Assembly (NCBI GenBank): GCA_041749075.1
Contig: JBGTBY010000031.1
Location: forward strand, 124,001 to 188,000
Source of the DNA: CAMTWZ01 sp041749075
GTDB lineage: Bacteria > Bacteroidota > Rhodothermia > Balneolales > HLUCCA01
DNA: 64,000 nt
Direction: 5' to 3'
The position numbers were made by a program, and so were the translations under genes. Positions 14,124-23,764 of this stretch are shown here, piece by piece. The notes under the pieces were generated by a model. The model was given only the letters and a program-made list of their open reading frames with translations. It was not told the DNA's origin and made no database searches. Numbering within the stretch: the first letter of the stretch is position 1; the number at the start of each line of letters is the position of its first letter.

Positions 14124-16310
14124 TCAAAACCGATCCAAGTTCATCACCTTATCCCACGCCGCGACGAAATCCTTCACGAATTTCGCATTCGCATCCGAAC
14201 TCGCATAGACTTCGGACAAGGCACGAAGCTCGGATTGCGACCCGAAGATGAGGTCGGCACGGGTCGCCGTCCATCTGAGGTCGCCAGTGGTTCGGTCACG
14301 TCCTTCGAAGCCTTCTTGAACCGGATCTACGGCTTTCCAGGTGGTGCGCATATCCAACAAGTTCACGAAGAAGTCATTGGACAAGGTTCCGGGTCTGTCG
14401 GTGAAGACGCCGTGCGGCGAGCCGTTCCAGGTCGCGCCCAAGGCCCGCATCCCGCCCACAAGAACGGTCATTTCCGGTGCGGTGAGGGTGAGCAGTTGGG
14501 CTTTGTCGACCAAAAGTTCTTCGGTGGAGAAAGAGGCTTTGGCTTTGATGTAGTTCCGGAATCCATCTGCGAACGGTTCCAATGCGCTGAACGATTCGAT
14601 GTCGGTTTGTTCTTGCGAGGCATCCATCCGTCCGGGTTTGAACGGAACGGTGATGGCCACTCCACCACGTTTGGCGGCTTCTTCGACGCCTGCGCTCCCG
14701 GCCAAGACAATCAGATCGGCCATGGAAACGGGCTTGCCGAAGCTTTTCCGGATGCCTTCAAGCACATCCAGTACCTTTCCGAGCTGAGTCGGGTTGTTCA
14801 CTTTCCAGTAGCGCATCGGAGCGAGGCGGATGCGGGCACCATTGGCACCTCCGCGCAGGTCCGAACCACGGAATGTGGATGCCGATGCCCAAGCCGTCGT
14901 CACGAGTTCCGCCACGGTCAATCCACTGGCCAAAATCTGTGTTTTAAGCGCGTGGATGTCAGCCTCATTCACCAATTCGTGATTCAAAGCAGGAATGGGA
15001 TCTTGCCAGAGCAGGTCTTCGGCCGGAACTTCCGGTCCCAGGTAGCGCGATTTCGGACCCATATCACGGTGCGTCAGCTTGAACCACGCACGGGCGAAGG
15101 CGTCGGCGAATTGATCGGGATGTTCATGGAAGCGGCGCGAGATTTTTTCATAAATCGGATCGAAACGCAGCGACAAATCCGTGGTGAGCATGGTTGGCGC
15201 ATGTTTGCGATTCGGATCATGCGCATCCGGGATGCTTCCGGCGCCTGCGCCATGTTTCGCGACCCATTGAAAAGCTCCTGCCGGACTCTTCGTCAGTTCC
15301 CACTCACATCCGAACAGATTGTTGAAAAAATGATTGCTCCATTTGGTCGGAGTCTGGCTCCAGGTCACTTCCGGTCCGCCGGTGATGGTATCGACACCAT
15401 GTCCGGTTCCGAGGGAATTGGTCCAACCCAAACCTTGTTCGGCGATTCCGGCGGCTTCAGGCTCCGGACCCACATTCGCCACATCCCCGGCACCATGCGA
15501 TTTTCCGAAGGTGTGTCCACCAGCGATCAAAGCCACGGTTTCCTCATCGTTCATAGCCATGCGTGTGAAGGTCTCGCGGATGTCGCGTGCCGCGGCGATC
15601 GGATCGGGGTTGCCATCGGGTCCTTCCGGATTCACATATATAAGCCCCATTTGCACAGCGGCAAGCGGATTTTCGAGGTTCCGTTCGCCGGAATAGCGTT
15701 TGTCGGCTTCCAACCATTTCGATTCGGAACCCCAGTACACATCTTGCTCCGGTTCCCAGACGTCGGCGCGACCACCAGCAAAACCGAACGGCTTCAAGTC
15801 CATCGATTCGAGGGCCACATGTCCTGTGAGAATCATCAGATCCGCCCAGGAAATCTTAGCGCCATATTTCTGTTTGATAGGCCATAACAAGCGACGGGCT
15901 TTGTCGATGTTGGCGTTATCGGGCCAGCTGTTGAGGGGAGCGAAACGCTGCTGACCGGCTCCCGCGCCGCCACGACCGTCGCCGGTGCGATAGGTTCCGG
16001 CGCTATGCCAGGCCATGCGAATGAAAAAAGGTCCGTAGTGTCCGAAATCCGCCGGCCACCAGTCTTGCGAATCGGTCATCAAGGCATGAAGGTCTTTCTT
16101 GATCGCCTCATAATCCAGGCTTTCGAAGGCCTTCGCATAATCGAAATCCTCGTCCATCGGATTCGACAATGAAGAATACTGACGAAGGATGTTCAATTTG
16201 AGTTGATTCGGCCACCAATCGCGGTTTTTGATGGCGTTGCCACCTACGGTAGGCTTGGATGACAGTCCAGTGACAGGGCATTGGCCCTGTCCATTCGAAG
16301 TGGTTTCCAT
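14124..16310 (-). CDS. katG: catalase-peroxidase KatG
   Basis: 728 residues, full family length, two peroxidase-like domains. Active-site residues in the N-terminal domain are seen in FFIRMAWHSAGTYRTG (Arg98, Trp101, His102) and the heme-ligand His in IAGGHTFGKSHGAG. It removes hydrogen peroxide as catalase and as a broad peroxidase in the cytoplasm or periplasm. The start METTSNGQGQCPVTG matches the usual CPVTG-type N-terminus. A 24-bp perfect palindrome 78 bp upstream points to peroxide-responsive control. The upstream region is shared with the divergent HicA-like operon. Confidence 0.97.
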   Translation of the reverse strand: METTSNGQGQCPVTGLSSKPTVGGNAIKNRDWWPNQLKLNILRQYSSLSNPMDEDFDYAKAFESLDYEAIKKDLHALMTDSQDWWPADFGHYGPFFIRMAWHSAGTYRTGDGRGGAGAGQQRFAPLNSWPDNANIDKARRLLWPIKQKYGAKISWADLMILTGHVALESMDLKPFGFAGGRADVWEPEQDVYWGSESKWLEADKRYSGERNLENPLAAVQMGLIYVNPEGPDGNPDPIAAARDIRETFTRMAMNDEETVALIAGGHTFGKSHGAGDVANVGPEPEAAGIAEQGLGWTNSLGTGHGVDTITGGPEVTWSQTPTKWSNHFFNNLFGCEWELTKSPAGAFQWVAKHGAGAGSIPDAHDPNRKHAPTMLTTDLSLRFDPIYEKISRRFHEHPDQFADAFARAWFKLTHRDMGPKSRYLGPEVPAEDLLWQDPIPALNHELVNEADIHALKTQILASGLTVAELVTTAWASASTFRGSDLRGGANGARIRLAPMRYWKVNNPTQLGKVLDVLEGIRKSFGKPVSMADLIVLAGSAGVEEAAKRGGVAITVPFKPGRMDASQEQTDIESFSALEPFADGFRNYIKAKASFSTEELLVDKAQLLTLTAPEMTVLVGGMRALGATWNGSPHGVFTDRPGTLSNDFFVNLLDMRTTWKAVDPVQEGFEGRDRTTGDLRWTATRADLIFGSQSELRALSEVYASSDANAKFVKDFVAAWDKVMNLDRF

Positions 16311-16387
16311 AAAAAATCAGGATTTCGTGTAGTAGATATTATGACCACAAAATACCCCGAAATCAGCGTTTTATTACGTAAAAAACC

Positions 16388-16411
16388 GTTCTTATTGGCT
16401 AAACAATAAGA
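16388..16411. promoter_or_regulatory. 24-bp palindromic operator in the katG promoter region
   Basis: TTCTTATTG-GCTAAA-CAATAAGAA: nine perfectly paired bases on each side of a six-base centre, 78 bp upstream of katG and 76 bp upstream of the divergent gene at 16487. The form (AT-rich dyad upstream of katG) fits a PerR/Fur-family or OxyR-type site. Which regulator binds is not shown here; no such regulator is encoded in the window. Confidence 0.6.
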
Positions 16412-16486
16412 ATGTGCCATTGACTTTGTACATTTAACATTCGACATGTCTATGTTGAATAAAACGTCACTGACTCCCGATTTTCC

Positions 16487-17395
16487 ATGTCACTTTCCTT
16501 AAGAAATGGTTTGTTTCTAAGCGTCGCCGGAACGTTGGGGAAGAATAATGAGATACCGATCTCAGACCTTGTTAAGGTTCTGACTGAATTTGAGAAGGTT
16601 GTCTCAAGTGTGGCGAATGCAGGCAGTCATCCTCCGGTGAAATTATCACTAAGAGGCTTTCACGCCGGTAGTGCGATCATGGAACTGGGATTTTCCCATT
16701 CAGAATCGTCTTCATTCTTTGATAATCCGCTACAAGAAGAATGGTTTGAAAATGCCCTAGAGTCTGTCTTTGAAGTGACATCAACAGGTGATTACTTGCG
16801 TCTAAATGAGATGTTCAAAGAACCACAGGTGCGCCGAGATGTGGCTCAAAGTCTCTACGGGTTGACCGCGGCAGTTGGTAACTCACCACTATCATTAGTT
16901 GAACCAACTGAGCAGAAAGGTCAATTTCGACAGAAGTATGCCATCCGAGTGTTCAATAAACACATGCTCGATCGCTTTAATGAACAGGAAGTGAAACATG
17001 AACTCATACTGGAGCCGTCGGTTGCGTACGGCGTTGGGCGGATAAAAAAGACCTCCAAAAGGGGTAAAGTGATTTATAAAGTGGTTGATAGTCTAATTAA
17101 CTCCGATGTCAATTTCGGCTTATCCATCAGAACATTAGAAGTAAATGGACAGACGTTCACTTTTTTTGATGCCCTATCCTGTATTGTTGAGCGCAATGAA
17201 GACGGGTTTATAATTGAGAATGAGGAGCTTGGTTTGGTAGCTGCTGGTGTGACAATGGAAGAGCTGAAAAACCAGTTTGCTCTCGAATTCGCCCATACCT
17301 ACAAAAGACTTGGCGAACTTTCGGATGATAGCTTGTCTAAACGACTTCAACGAGTCAAAAAGCGTATGAATCTGATGATCAAATCAATTTCTTGA
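16487..17395 (+). CDS. 302-residue partner of a HicA-like toxin (putative antitoxin with large N-terminal domain)
   Basis: The first 220 residues (FLSVAGTLGKNNEIPISDLV, VKLSLRGFHAGSAIMELGF, AAVGNSPLSLVEPTE) match no family I recognise. The last 70 (NEDGFIIENEELGLVAAGVT, EELKNQFALEFAHTYKRL, LSDDSLSKRLQRVKKRM) resemble the compact antitoxin-like domain often encoded with HicA-type toxins. The stop codon overlaps the start of the HicA-like gene by one base (TGATG), so the two are translated as a pair. Usual HicB antitoxins are 70-150 residues; this is two to four times longer, so it may carry an additional sensor or effector module. Toxin-antitoxin assignment is inference from the partner and arrangement. 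Confidence 0.6.
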   Translation: MSLSLRNGLFLSVAGTLGKNNEIPISDLVKVLTEFEKVVSSVANAGSHPPVKLSLRGFHAGSAIMELGFSHSESSSFFDNPLQEEWFENALESVFEVTSTGDYLRLNEMFKEPQVRRDVAQSLYGLTAAVGNSPLSLVEPTEQKGQFRQKYAIRVFNKHMLDRFNEQEVKHELILEPSVAYGVGRIKKTSKRGKVIYKVVDSLINSDVNFGLSIRTLEVNGQTFTFFDALSCIVERNEDGFIIENEELGLVAAGVTMEELKNQFALEFAHTYKRLGELSDDSLSKRLQRVKKRMNLMIKSIS

Positions 17396-17676
17396 TGGCG
17401 ACGCTTAAATCAGAGAAAATCATTAAGTCATTGAAGAGTAAAGGATTCACCCAAGAATCAGGTGACCACGTTTATCTCGAGTTTCATTTCGAAGGAAAGT
17501 TCGTATTGCAAACCAAAGTTAGTCACGGAGCAACGCATGATATCGGCAACAATTTGCTCTCTGTGATGTCAAAACAGTGTCAGTTAACCAAAAACCAGTT
17601 TAAGGACTTGGTAAACTGCCCGCTATCAGCTCAAGAGTACGTGGACGTTCTGAGGGAAAAGGGAGTTTTAGACTAG
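17395..17676 (+). CDS. HicA-like (YcfA-fold) toxin
   Basis: 93 residues from ATG 17395. HicA-like features: helix SEKIIKSLKSKGFTQES, then the histidine-containing strand GDHVYLEFHFEGKFVLQTKV, then SHGATHDIGNNLLSVMSKQC and the C-terminal helix. Classical HicA proteins are about 60-80 residues dsRBD-fold mRNA interferases with one catalytic His; here His in GDHVY is the candidate. The C-terminal extension (KNQFKDLVNCPLSAQEYVDV) is characteristic of a longer HicA subfamily. The start overlaps the stop of the 302-residue gene by one base. A toxin role is likely but not proven. Confidence 0.72.
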   Translation: MATLKSEKIIKSLKSKGFTQESGDHVYLEFHFEGKFVLQTKVSHGATHDIGNNLLSVMSKQCQLTKNQFKDLVNCPLSAQEYVDVLREKGVLD

Positions 17677-17677
17677 C

Positions 17678-19108
17678 TTACATCTCGCCCCGTCTCGCCA
17701 CCAACGTCGCTTTGATTTCCTTCGCTTTGGCTTCGGTCAGGTCGTATCCCCACATCACCCAAATGGCAAGAGCCGCTGCGATGGCGGGAATAGTGATGTC
17801 GGCCAATCTCAGATTGGTGAGGGTTTCGGTGGTTTGTACGGCCATGTTTTGATCGAATCCAACGAGTTTCAGTACCAATCCGCCGAGCACAAGGGCGATA
17901 CCTTGACCCAATTTCACCATCCACCAGTAAATCGCTCCGAAGGTTCCTTCTTTGCGCGGGATGCCGTTGTACAGCTCATCCAGATCGCAGACGTCGGCGG
18001 TCATGCTCATCATCAGGGTGAACAATCCGCCGATGCCGAATACGAAAAAGGGCACAGGCATGAACATGAGCCATGGATTATCCGGACTGAAGCCCCACCA
18101 TTTCAGCGCATAACCGACGATGGACAACATGGTTGCCACGATGAAGGCATTGCGTTTGCCCCAGCGAGTTGACATCCATGTGATGATGGGGATGATCAGA
18201 AAGGCGGTGCACAAGGCGCTGATGGTGGAAAACCATGCGGGCCAGGTTCCGGCGCTGCCGTAATCGCCGTTGAACATGTAGAAAACAATGATGAAATAAC
18301 TGAAGGAGGCCACCAACTGAAATCCATTGAATACAAGGAACGTGGCCGCGCACAAACGCACGAACGGCTTGTTCTTGAAAATCTGAACCATGCTGCGCAT
18401 CAGGTTCTTGAAATGGGTGAGGATGGAGCCGACATCCAATTTTTGCTTGTTCGGGTCCACTTTCAATTCCGCTTCTTTGCAAAACAAAGCCGGCATGATT
18501 CCCAAAATCATACAAACGACGCCCACCACAACGGCGAGTTGATGCACACCATCAGCTTGGGTTTCGAACAGATCCGGATTGGCGATGATCACCCAGAACC
18601 AAGGAACGATGACCCATGCCATTTGTCCGAATGTTTGCGAGAAGGCCATCAAGCGGGTTCGTTCGTTGTAATCGGATGTCATTTCATAACCGAGTCCGAT
18701 CAAGGGCGTGGAATAAATCGTGTTTCCCACGATGTAGACCAACGAAAACAGAAGGAAGTACCAGAAGTTGTAGTTCTGCGAGTTTTCCGGGTTCAATTGC
18801 CATAGAATGATGAAAAACACGCCACTGAGGATGGCTCCCACAAAGATGTAGGGTTTGCGACGCCCATATTTCGACACCGTGTTATCCGTGATGTAGCCCA
18901 TGATGGGATCCGTGAGCGCATCGAATAAACGAGGCAAGCCGCCGAGCAAACCGGCGAGAAACGGATCCATCCCGAAGGCCGTCAGCAGAAAGAAGGAGAA
19001 AACCCCTAATGCTCCCGGAAGTAGATTGTTGACCAGGTGACCCGCGCCAAACGCGGCTTTTTGTCCGAAGGGGACACGATCGATGGTTTCGACACTATTT
19101 TGGGCCAT
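17678..19108 (-). CDS. MFS sugar transporter, GPH cation-symporter family
   Basis: 476 residues with about 12 hydrophobic segments; the N-terminal block ALTDPIMGYITDNTVSKYGRRKP is the GPH-family signature (D-P-x-x-G-x-x-x-D, then R-x-GRR). GPH symporters bring glycosides, pentosides or oligosaccharides into the cytoplasm with Na+ or H+. It is the last gene of the beta-glucan run and 4 bp downstream of the GH17-like gene, so it probably imports the oligosaccharides released outside for the phosphorylase encoded upstream. Its 3' end is 1 bp from the convergent HicA-like gene. Confidence 0.92.
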   Translation of the reverse strand: MAQNSVETIDRVPFGQKAAFGAGHLVNNLLPGALGVFSFFLLTAFGMDPFLAGLLGGLPRLFDALTDPIMGYITDNTVSKYGRRKPYIFVGAILSGVFFIILWQLNPENSQNYNFWYFLLFSLVYIVGNTIYSTPLIGLGYEMTSDYNERTRLMAFSQTFGQMAWVIVPWFWVIIANPDLFETQADGVHQLAVVVGVVCMILGIMPALFCKEAELKVDPNKQKLDVGSILTHFKNLMRSMVQIFKNKPFVRLCAATFLVFNGFQLVASFSYFIIVFYMFNGDYGSAGTWPAWFSTISALCTAFLIIPIITWMSTRWGKRNAFIVATMLSIVGYALKWWGFSPDNPWLMFMPVPFFVFGIGGLFTLMMSMTADVCDLDELYNGIPRKEGTFGAIYWWMVKLGQGIALVLGGLVLKLVGFDQNMAVQTTETLTNLRLADITIPAIAAALAIWVMWGYDLTEAKAKEIKATLVARRGEM

Positions 19109-19112
19109 GGTT

Positions 19113-20354
19113 CTATTGATTTATAGGTGATTTCACATCCTTCATGAGGGAATCCAGATTGCCATCATAGGTTTTGGTGATGGGTCGTCCGTCGCGGGTC
19201 AGTCCGTCGAATAGTCCGGCATCCACTTGGTTCCAGAACACATATTTGGCTTGGGCTTGCAGGTTGATCAGACCAAAATGGTTTTCCGAGCCCATCGGAT
19301 TGGCGGCATCTTTCCACGGCTCGTCGAATCCGCTGAAATAGAAGACAGTGATGTTCTGGCTGTCGGACCATTCCCGGATCAGGTCATGGTACTTGGCCGA
19401 CATATACTCATTCACGGCTCGCGACCCCTCATCTCCATAGTGCTCATTGGATTGGGTGGCCCATCCGGTCTCGCCGATGTGTACCGGTTTTTCGATGCCG
19501 ATGGAATCCATATATGCCACCACGCGTTCATATTGGCTGATCGCGTAATCCCGAGATCGAATCATGGCCGCATCAATTTTTTCTAGATCCGATAATCCCG
19601 CTTCTTCTGCTCTCACATGCCAGAAGGACGGATTGTAATGGGTATCGTGCATCGGATAGGTGTGCATCGAAATGAAATCCACGGCCGCGATCAGCTCATT
19701 CAGCGCTTGTTTATGATATTCTGGGCCACCACCGCCCCAGGATGCGAAATTATCGGAACTGGTGATCCATAGGGATGGGGGAAGTCCGCCGATGGATTTG
19801 AGATCTTGCAGATGGCGTACCCATTTGAGGATGACGGATGGATCCACATGATAGTCCCATGCCCAGTGCACCATCGCTTCGTTGCCCACAGACATCATCG
19901 TCACGATATCCGGATACGCATTGGCCAACTCGACACCTCGTGCGATTTCGATTGCATTGCGCTTGGCATCCTGATCGCGGATGCGCTCGGGCTCGGAGGT
20001 CCACGCATGCTTCGCATCGATCCACAATCCCAACATCACGACCATCTCGAACGATGGATCAGCCTTCTTCATCTCGCGGATGGCCTGAAGCAGATTTGCG
20101 GCTTCATCATAGTGCACATTGTAGGTGCGAAGCACTTTGATGCCCATCGCGCTTAGAATCCGCAAGTCTTCCTTTAACTGCGGAATCGTGGGTTGGATGT
20201 CGCGCGTGTTTTCTCTGTATCCACCATACGACATCGCCCGGTACTGCGGATCTCCCAAAATTTCCTGTGCGGTCTTCCATTCCGGTTTTCGCTGGCACGA
20301 CATCATGAGAATGATCGCCGCGAAAAGGAGTATGGAATGGAAATAGGATGTCAT
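19113..20354 (-). CDS. GH17-like beta-1,3-glucanase lipoprotein
   Basis: 413 residues. Lipoprotein signal with MMSC (Cys20), so periplasmic or outer-membrane anchored. The TIM-barrel body has the pattern of GH17-type enzymes: MGIKVLRTYNVHYDEA, acid/base Glu159 in MMSVGNEAMVHW, and nucleophile Glu295 in PVHIGETGWAT. Predicted to cleave beta-1,3-glucan (laminarin-like) chains. The ATG overlaps the stop of the phosphorylase gene by four bases (ATGA), and the sugar symporter follows after 4 bp. GH family membership is strong at the level of fold and catalytic pair; exact linkage specificity is inferred from the operon. Confidence 0.82.
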   Translation of the reverse strand: MTSYFHSILLFAAIILMMSCQRKPEWKTAQEILGDPQYRAMSYGGYRENTRDIQPTIPQLKEDLRILSAMGIKVLRTYNVHYDEAANLLQAIREMKKADPSFEMVVMLGLWIDAKHAWTSEPERIRDQDAKRNAIEIARGVELANAYPDIVTMMSVGNEAMVHWAWDYHVDPSVILKWVRHLQDLKSIGGLPPSLWITSSDNFASWGGGGPEYHKQALNELIAAVDFISMHTYPMHDTHYNPSFWHVRAEEAGLSDLEKIDAAMIRSRDYAISQYERVVAYMDSIGIEKPVHIGETGWATQSNEHYGDEGSRAVNEYMSAKYHDLIREWSDSQNITVFYFSGFDEPWKDAANPMGSENHFGLINLQAQAKYVFWNQVDAGLFDGLTRDGRPITKTYDGNLDSLMKDVKSPINQ

Positions 20355-23300
20355 TTGAAGCGGGATGTGGCGATGGAAACAGTGATTTGTTGGATGTTCC
20401 CCGTCCGCCCGAACATCTTCGAACTGATATCGCGATCCAGGTCTAGAGTGGTTCTTTTGACGGATGTTCCATCATTGTACATCACAACCACACCGTCATT
20501 ATCTGATAATCTATACAAGATAGGAGTTTGGCAATAGGTGAAGCCCAAGGTTCCTGCTTCGAGTAACACCGATTGTGTTTGCTGGTTCACATTCACAAAT
20601 TCGACCGTCTTTTTCTCGGTGAGGAAATCCTCTTTTTTGAGCAATCCCGGTTCAAAGCGCAAGGCTCCATCCCGCACGCGAATTCCGAATTCTCCGAATC
20701 GGATGAGGATGTCTTCTTTCACTTGTCCCGTCATGCCCGGCTGCTGCGCCCCGCGATGCTGCGGCGTATGGGAATAGGGATCAGTCGGAAACGCGCCATA
20801 CAATTCGGGTGCTTTGTGGATGCCGATGCCTTCGCCGATTTCCACATATTGCTCCGCAAGTTTGTCAAGAACGGATGCGGACTCATCATTCGCGTTCCCT
20901 CTGATCCACACTTCTTGTGCCGCCAAATGCAGTTTCGACACCATGTGCCAGTAGATGGAACCCAATCCTTCATAGGCGAAGAAGGTCCCGGAGCGACCCG
21001 TGAAGGTCTTGTGGTTGAACACCTCTTCGAAGATTTGAAGGACTTTCTGCGAATCGGTTTCCACCAGGTGCGCATACGGTGTTCCTTTCAACTGCTCGAG
21101 TGCGCCTTTCACATCGTCGGCGTTGTTGAAGTGTCCGCTGAAATGATACCCTCCAAGCACATCCTGATGGATCAATAGAAGATTCCGATCGGCGACCAAG
21201 GCTTTCAACAGGTCGGATGAGGCCACCGCTTCTTTCGGAATCGAATTCTTCTGCAAGAAGCCTGGCAGATTCTTGTTCGGATAGAGGATGTAACTATTCT
21301 GGTCGCTTCGATACAGGGCGCTGTTCCGAAGCGAATCCAGCAATGTGGATACATCAGAAGCAGACAAATATCCCGAACTGATCACCGCCACTTGACCTTC
21401 GAGCATTTCGCTGAGATGAGAAATGGTGATGCCGTCCGCATCCATGCTCATCAGATTATAGGCATGATAGAGATGATCGGGGCGTTTGTTTGCGCGGATG
21501 GAATGTTCCAGATAAAGCAATGCGATTTGGATGAATTCGGATACCTCGCGAATGGGTAGAGTCGATTTGTTGCCCGAGAAGCCTTTGTCGTAAATGAGAT
21601 TTCGATAATCACTACCTGCATGACCGAGCGCGTCTGTGATCAATTTGCGGTCGCGATCGCTCACAGATCCATCCAACACCGCATCATGACGCAACAAAAT
21701 GTTCGTGATCTCGGCAAAAAATGCGCCCAGTTCCTCAGACACATGCACCTCGTCGATGGATGATTTCCCCAGCACCGACTCAACAAATTTCAAGAGGCGA
21801 CGCAAGTAGTACAAGGTCACCATCGACACGCCATTTCCGACCAGCGCATTGTTCGCGTCGTTCCATTCGGGGCGTTGCGTGTTCATCCAGATGCCGCCTT
21901 CCGGAATGAAATTGGACATCTTGGAAAGAACCGTAGCCAAGATTTTCTCTAAGAATCCGACGTGATGGATGTCGCTCGAGCCGCTTCCCAACAAGGCTCC
22001 ATCCGCTCCTTTCTGCGATTTCCGCTTGCGGATGGCATGATCCGAGGCCTCATCAAAATCGATGGTGCTTTTCGGATTCTTCGCGATGTCGGCGTACGAT
22101 TTGATCTTGTACGGCACGTTCGCATAGGTGAAATAGTCGCTGTCGATGAGCGTGTCGAATGATTCGGGCTGATGTTTGTCGTAAAACTCCAGGAATTTGA
22201 GCAGATAGATGATCTGATGATCGCCCCAATAACCGATGTACGACCACGGATTGTCGCGCTCAATCGTTTCCCAATCGAATCCGCCTTTGGTCACGCGGTA
22301 GGGGTTATATCCATCGAAGGTGGTCGCATTCAAAAATTTGAACATCATCCCTTCGATGAAACCGGGATACGCATGCACCAATGTTTCCCAGTTCTGGAAA
22401 ATATCGCGCCAGTTGCCTTCGTAATCGAGGATTTTGGAGCCGTCGAGGTCGCTGTAGGTATTGATCGAAAACTTGTTCCAAGGGCGACTCGGATCGCCGT
22501 GACGACGACTGAATTTCAGCGGCAGGTATTCTTTGGCCAAACGAAGAAGGTCGCGGTCGGCGGTGTCGGATAAGAGTTGGGCGAGGTCGGCTTTGTTGAA
22601 GGTGTCGGACAAATCGTCGATGTTGGATTGATGTCGACGAAACACATCCCCGCTCGCTTTCTTCAAATACGTGATGAAATCGGCTTTTTCGATGCGATAA
22701 TTATGATCGAACGTCCCACCTCGCATGATGTTGAACAACACGTTGGCATAATGACGCGTGTCTTTCAGGTGATCGGCGGTGTACTGCAATCCATCCGCGC
22801 CAGCGACCAATTGAATCAGATTTCGGGTGCCTTTTTCAACATCGTGACGAATTTTGCTATTGAGATCGGAATCCGTTTTAATCCATTCATTCAATTCGAT
22901 GATCTGCGAATGAGTGAGATTCACATTCGCGACCACCTTCCACGTAGCAGTGGAATCGGCATACAGTTGGATGTCGGACGTGATGAAGTAAGCGCCCCGT
23001 TCACCTTTCACATCCGTTTCGGGATGGATGGCCTGCCGATTCCGGAATTGGTTCAGTTGAAGCGAGGATAGCAGGTGGGTAGGTTTTTCGAGTCCGAGTG
23101 ACCATACCACATTCGCTTTCAAAGCTTCGCTTGGCTCGGCTTTATCGACAATGATCGCGCTCAATGCATAAATCCCAAGTCCGGTTTCCTGAACCAGTTC
23201 ACTTCGCTTGTAGGCATCGGCCAAATTGCTAGCAGCCGTCTGAAGATCGCTTTCGATGCCATAGGGCATGATGTTCTGCAACCCATCCAACACAGAAATG

Positions 23301-23764
23301 CGACGTGAGTTGGATGTGTGATTGACCAACTCCGATGTTTTGATGAACCCGAAGATGTGACTCGAATTCCATTGATAGCGGAAGGTCAGCCCAAGGTCAT
23401 GATTGATTTCCTCGAACAGGATCTTATTGCCATAATCGTTCTTATATAGGTTCCGACTGATGCGGAAGCGGTCTTTCGATCGAGCAGAGAATGGCTCCCA
23501 TATGTGGATCTGGTCCCCATCCGCCACCTGAAAGATGCTTTTGCTGCCTGTGAGTTCGGCGAAATCGGTGAGTTTGTCGTCGGTGTAATACGGGAACAAG
23601 GCGTATTGGGCATTGCGTCTGCCCGCACTCAGTCCGCCATTGCTTGAAATGAACATCCAATGGTTCGAATCGCTCACCACGTTCATGAAAAATGGACGCA
23701 TGCGATCGTGATCGGCGATTTTAAACCAAGTCTCTTGATCGAATTCCGTTACGCTAAGGCTCAT
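20351..23764 (-). CDS. GH94/GH149-type glucan phosphorylase (about 1,140 residues)
   Basis: 1137 residues with no signal peptide, so cytoplasmic. The glycoside-phosphorylase pattern includes an N-terminal beta-rich domain, ILDYEGNWRDIFQNWE, and RPEWNDANNALVGNGVSMVT, in which Asp636 corresponds to the catalytic Asp of the GDWND motif of GH94. The length and the beta-1,3-glucanase neighbours fit GH149 or GH161 beta-1,3-oligoglucan phosphorylases better than GH94 cellobiose phosphorylase (about 800 residues). It would split imported oligoglucans with phosphate to glucose 1-phosphate, saving ATP. It overlaps the gene upstream by 11 nt and the gene downstream by 4 nt. The family number should be treated as provisional. 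Confidence 0.75.
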   Translation of the reverse strand: MSLSVTEFDQETWFKIADHDRMRPFFMNVVSDSNHWMFISSNGGLSAGRRNAQYALFPYYTDDKLTDFAELTGSKSIFQVADGDQIHIWEPFSARSKDRFRISRNLYKNDYGNKILFEEINHDLGLTFRYQWNSSHIFGFIKTSELVNHTSNSRRISVLDGLQNIMPYGIESDLQTAASNLADAYKRSELVQETGLGIYALSAIIVDKAEPSEALKANVVWSLGLEKPTHLLSSLQLNQFRNRQAIHPETDVKGERGAYFITSDIQLYADSTATWKVVANVNLTHSQIIELNEWIKTDSDLNSKIRHDVEKGTRNLIQLVAGADGLQYTADHLKDTRHYANVLFNIMRGGTFDHNYRIEKADFITYLKKASGDVFRRHQSNIDDLSDTFNKADLAQLLSDTADRDLLRLAKEYLPLKFSRRHGDPSRPWNKFSINTYSDLDGSKILDYEGNWRDIFQNWETLVHAYPGFIEGMMFKFLNATTFDGYNPYRVTKGGFDWETIERDNPWSYIGYWGDHQIIYLLKFLEFYDKHQPESFDTLIDSDYFTYANVPYKIKSYADIAKNPKSTIDFDEASDHAIRKRKSQKGADGALLGSGSSDIHHVGFLEKILATVLSKMSNFIPEGGIWMNTQRPEWNDANNALVGNGVSMVTLYYLRRLLKFVESVLGKSSIDEVHVSEELGAFFAEITNILLRHDAVLDGSVSDRDRKLITDALGHAGSDYRNLIYDKGFSGNKSTLPIREVSEFIQIALLYLEHSIRANKRPDHLYHAYNLMSMDADGITISHLSEMLEGQVAVISSGYLSASDVSTLLDSLRNSALYRSDQNSYILYPNKNLPGFLQKNSIPKEAVASSDLLKALVADRNLLLIHQDVLGGYHFSGHFNNADDVKGALEQLKGTPYAHLVETDSQKVLQIFEEVFNHKTFTGRSGTFFAYEGLGSIYWHMVSKLHLAAQEVWIRGNANDESASVLDKLAEQYVEIGEGIGIHKAPELYGAFPTDPYSHTPQHRGAQQPGMTGQVKEDILIRFGEFGIRVRDGALRFEPGLLKKEDFLTEKKTVEFVNVNQQTQSVLLEAGTLGFTYCQTPILYRLSDNDGVVVMYNDGTSVKRTTLDLDRDISSKMFGRTGNIQQITVSIATSRFK

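Noticed and set aside
14013..15887. 624-residue open frame on the plus strand opposite katG
   Set aside because: It is the mirror of the katG codons; composition is His/Arg/Gly-rich with no domain, whereas katG is complete on the other strand.
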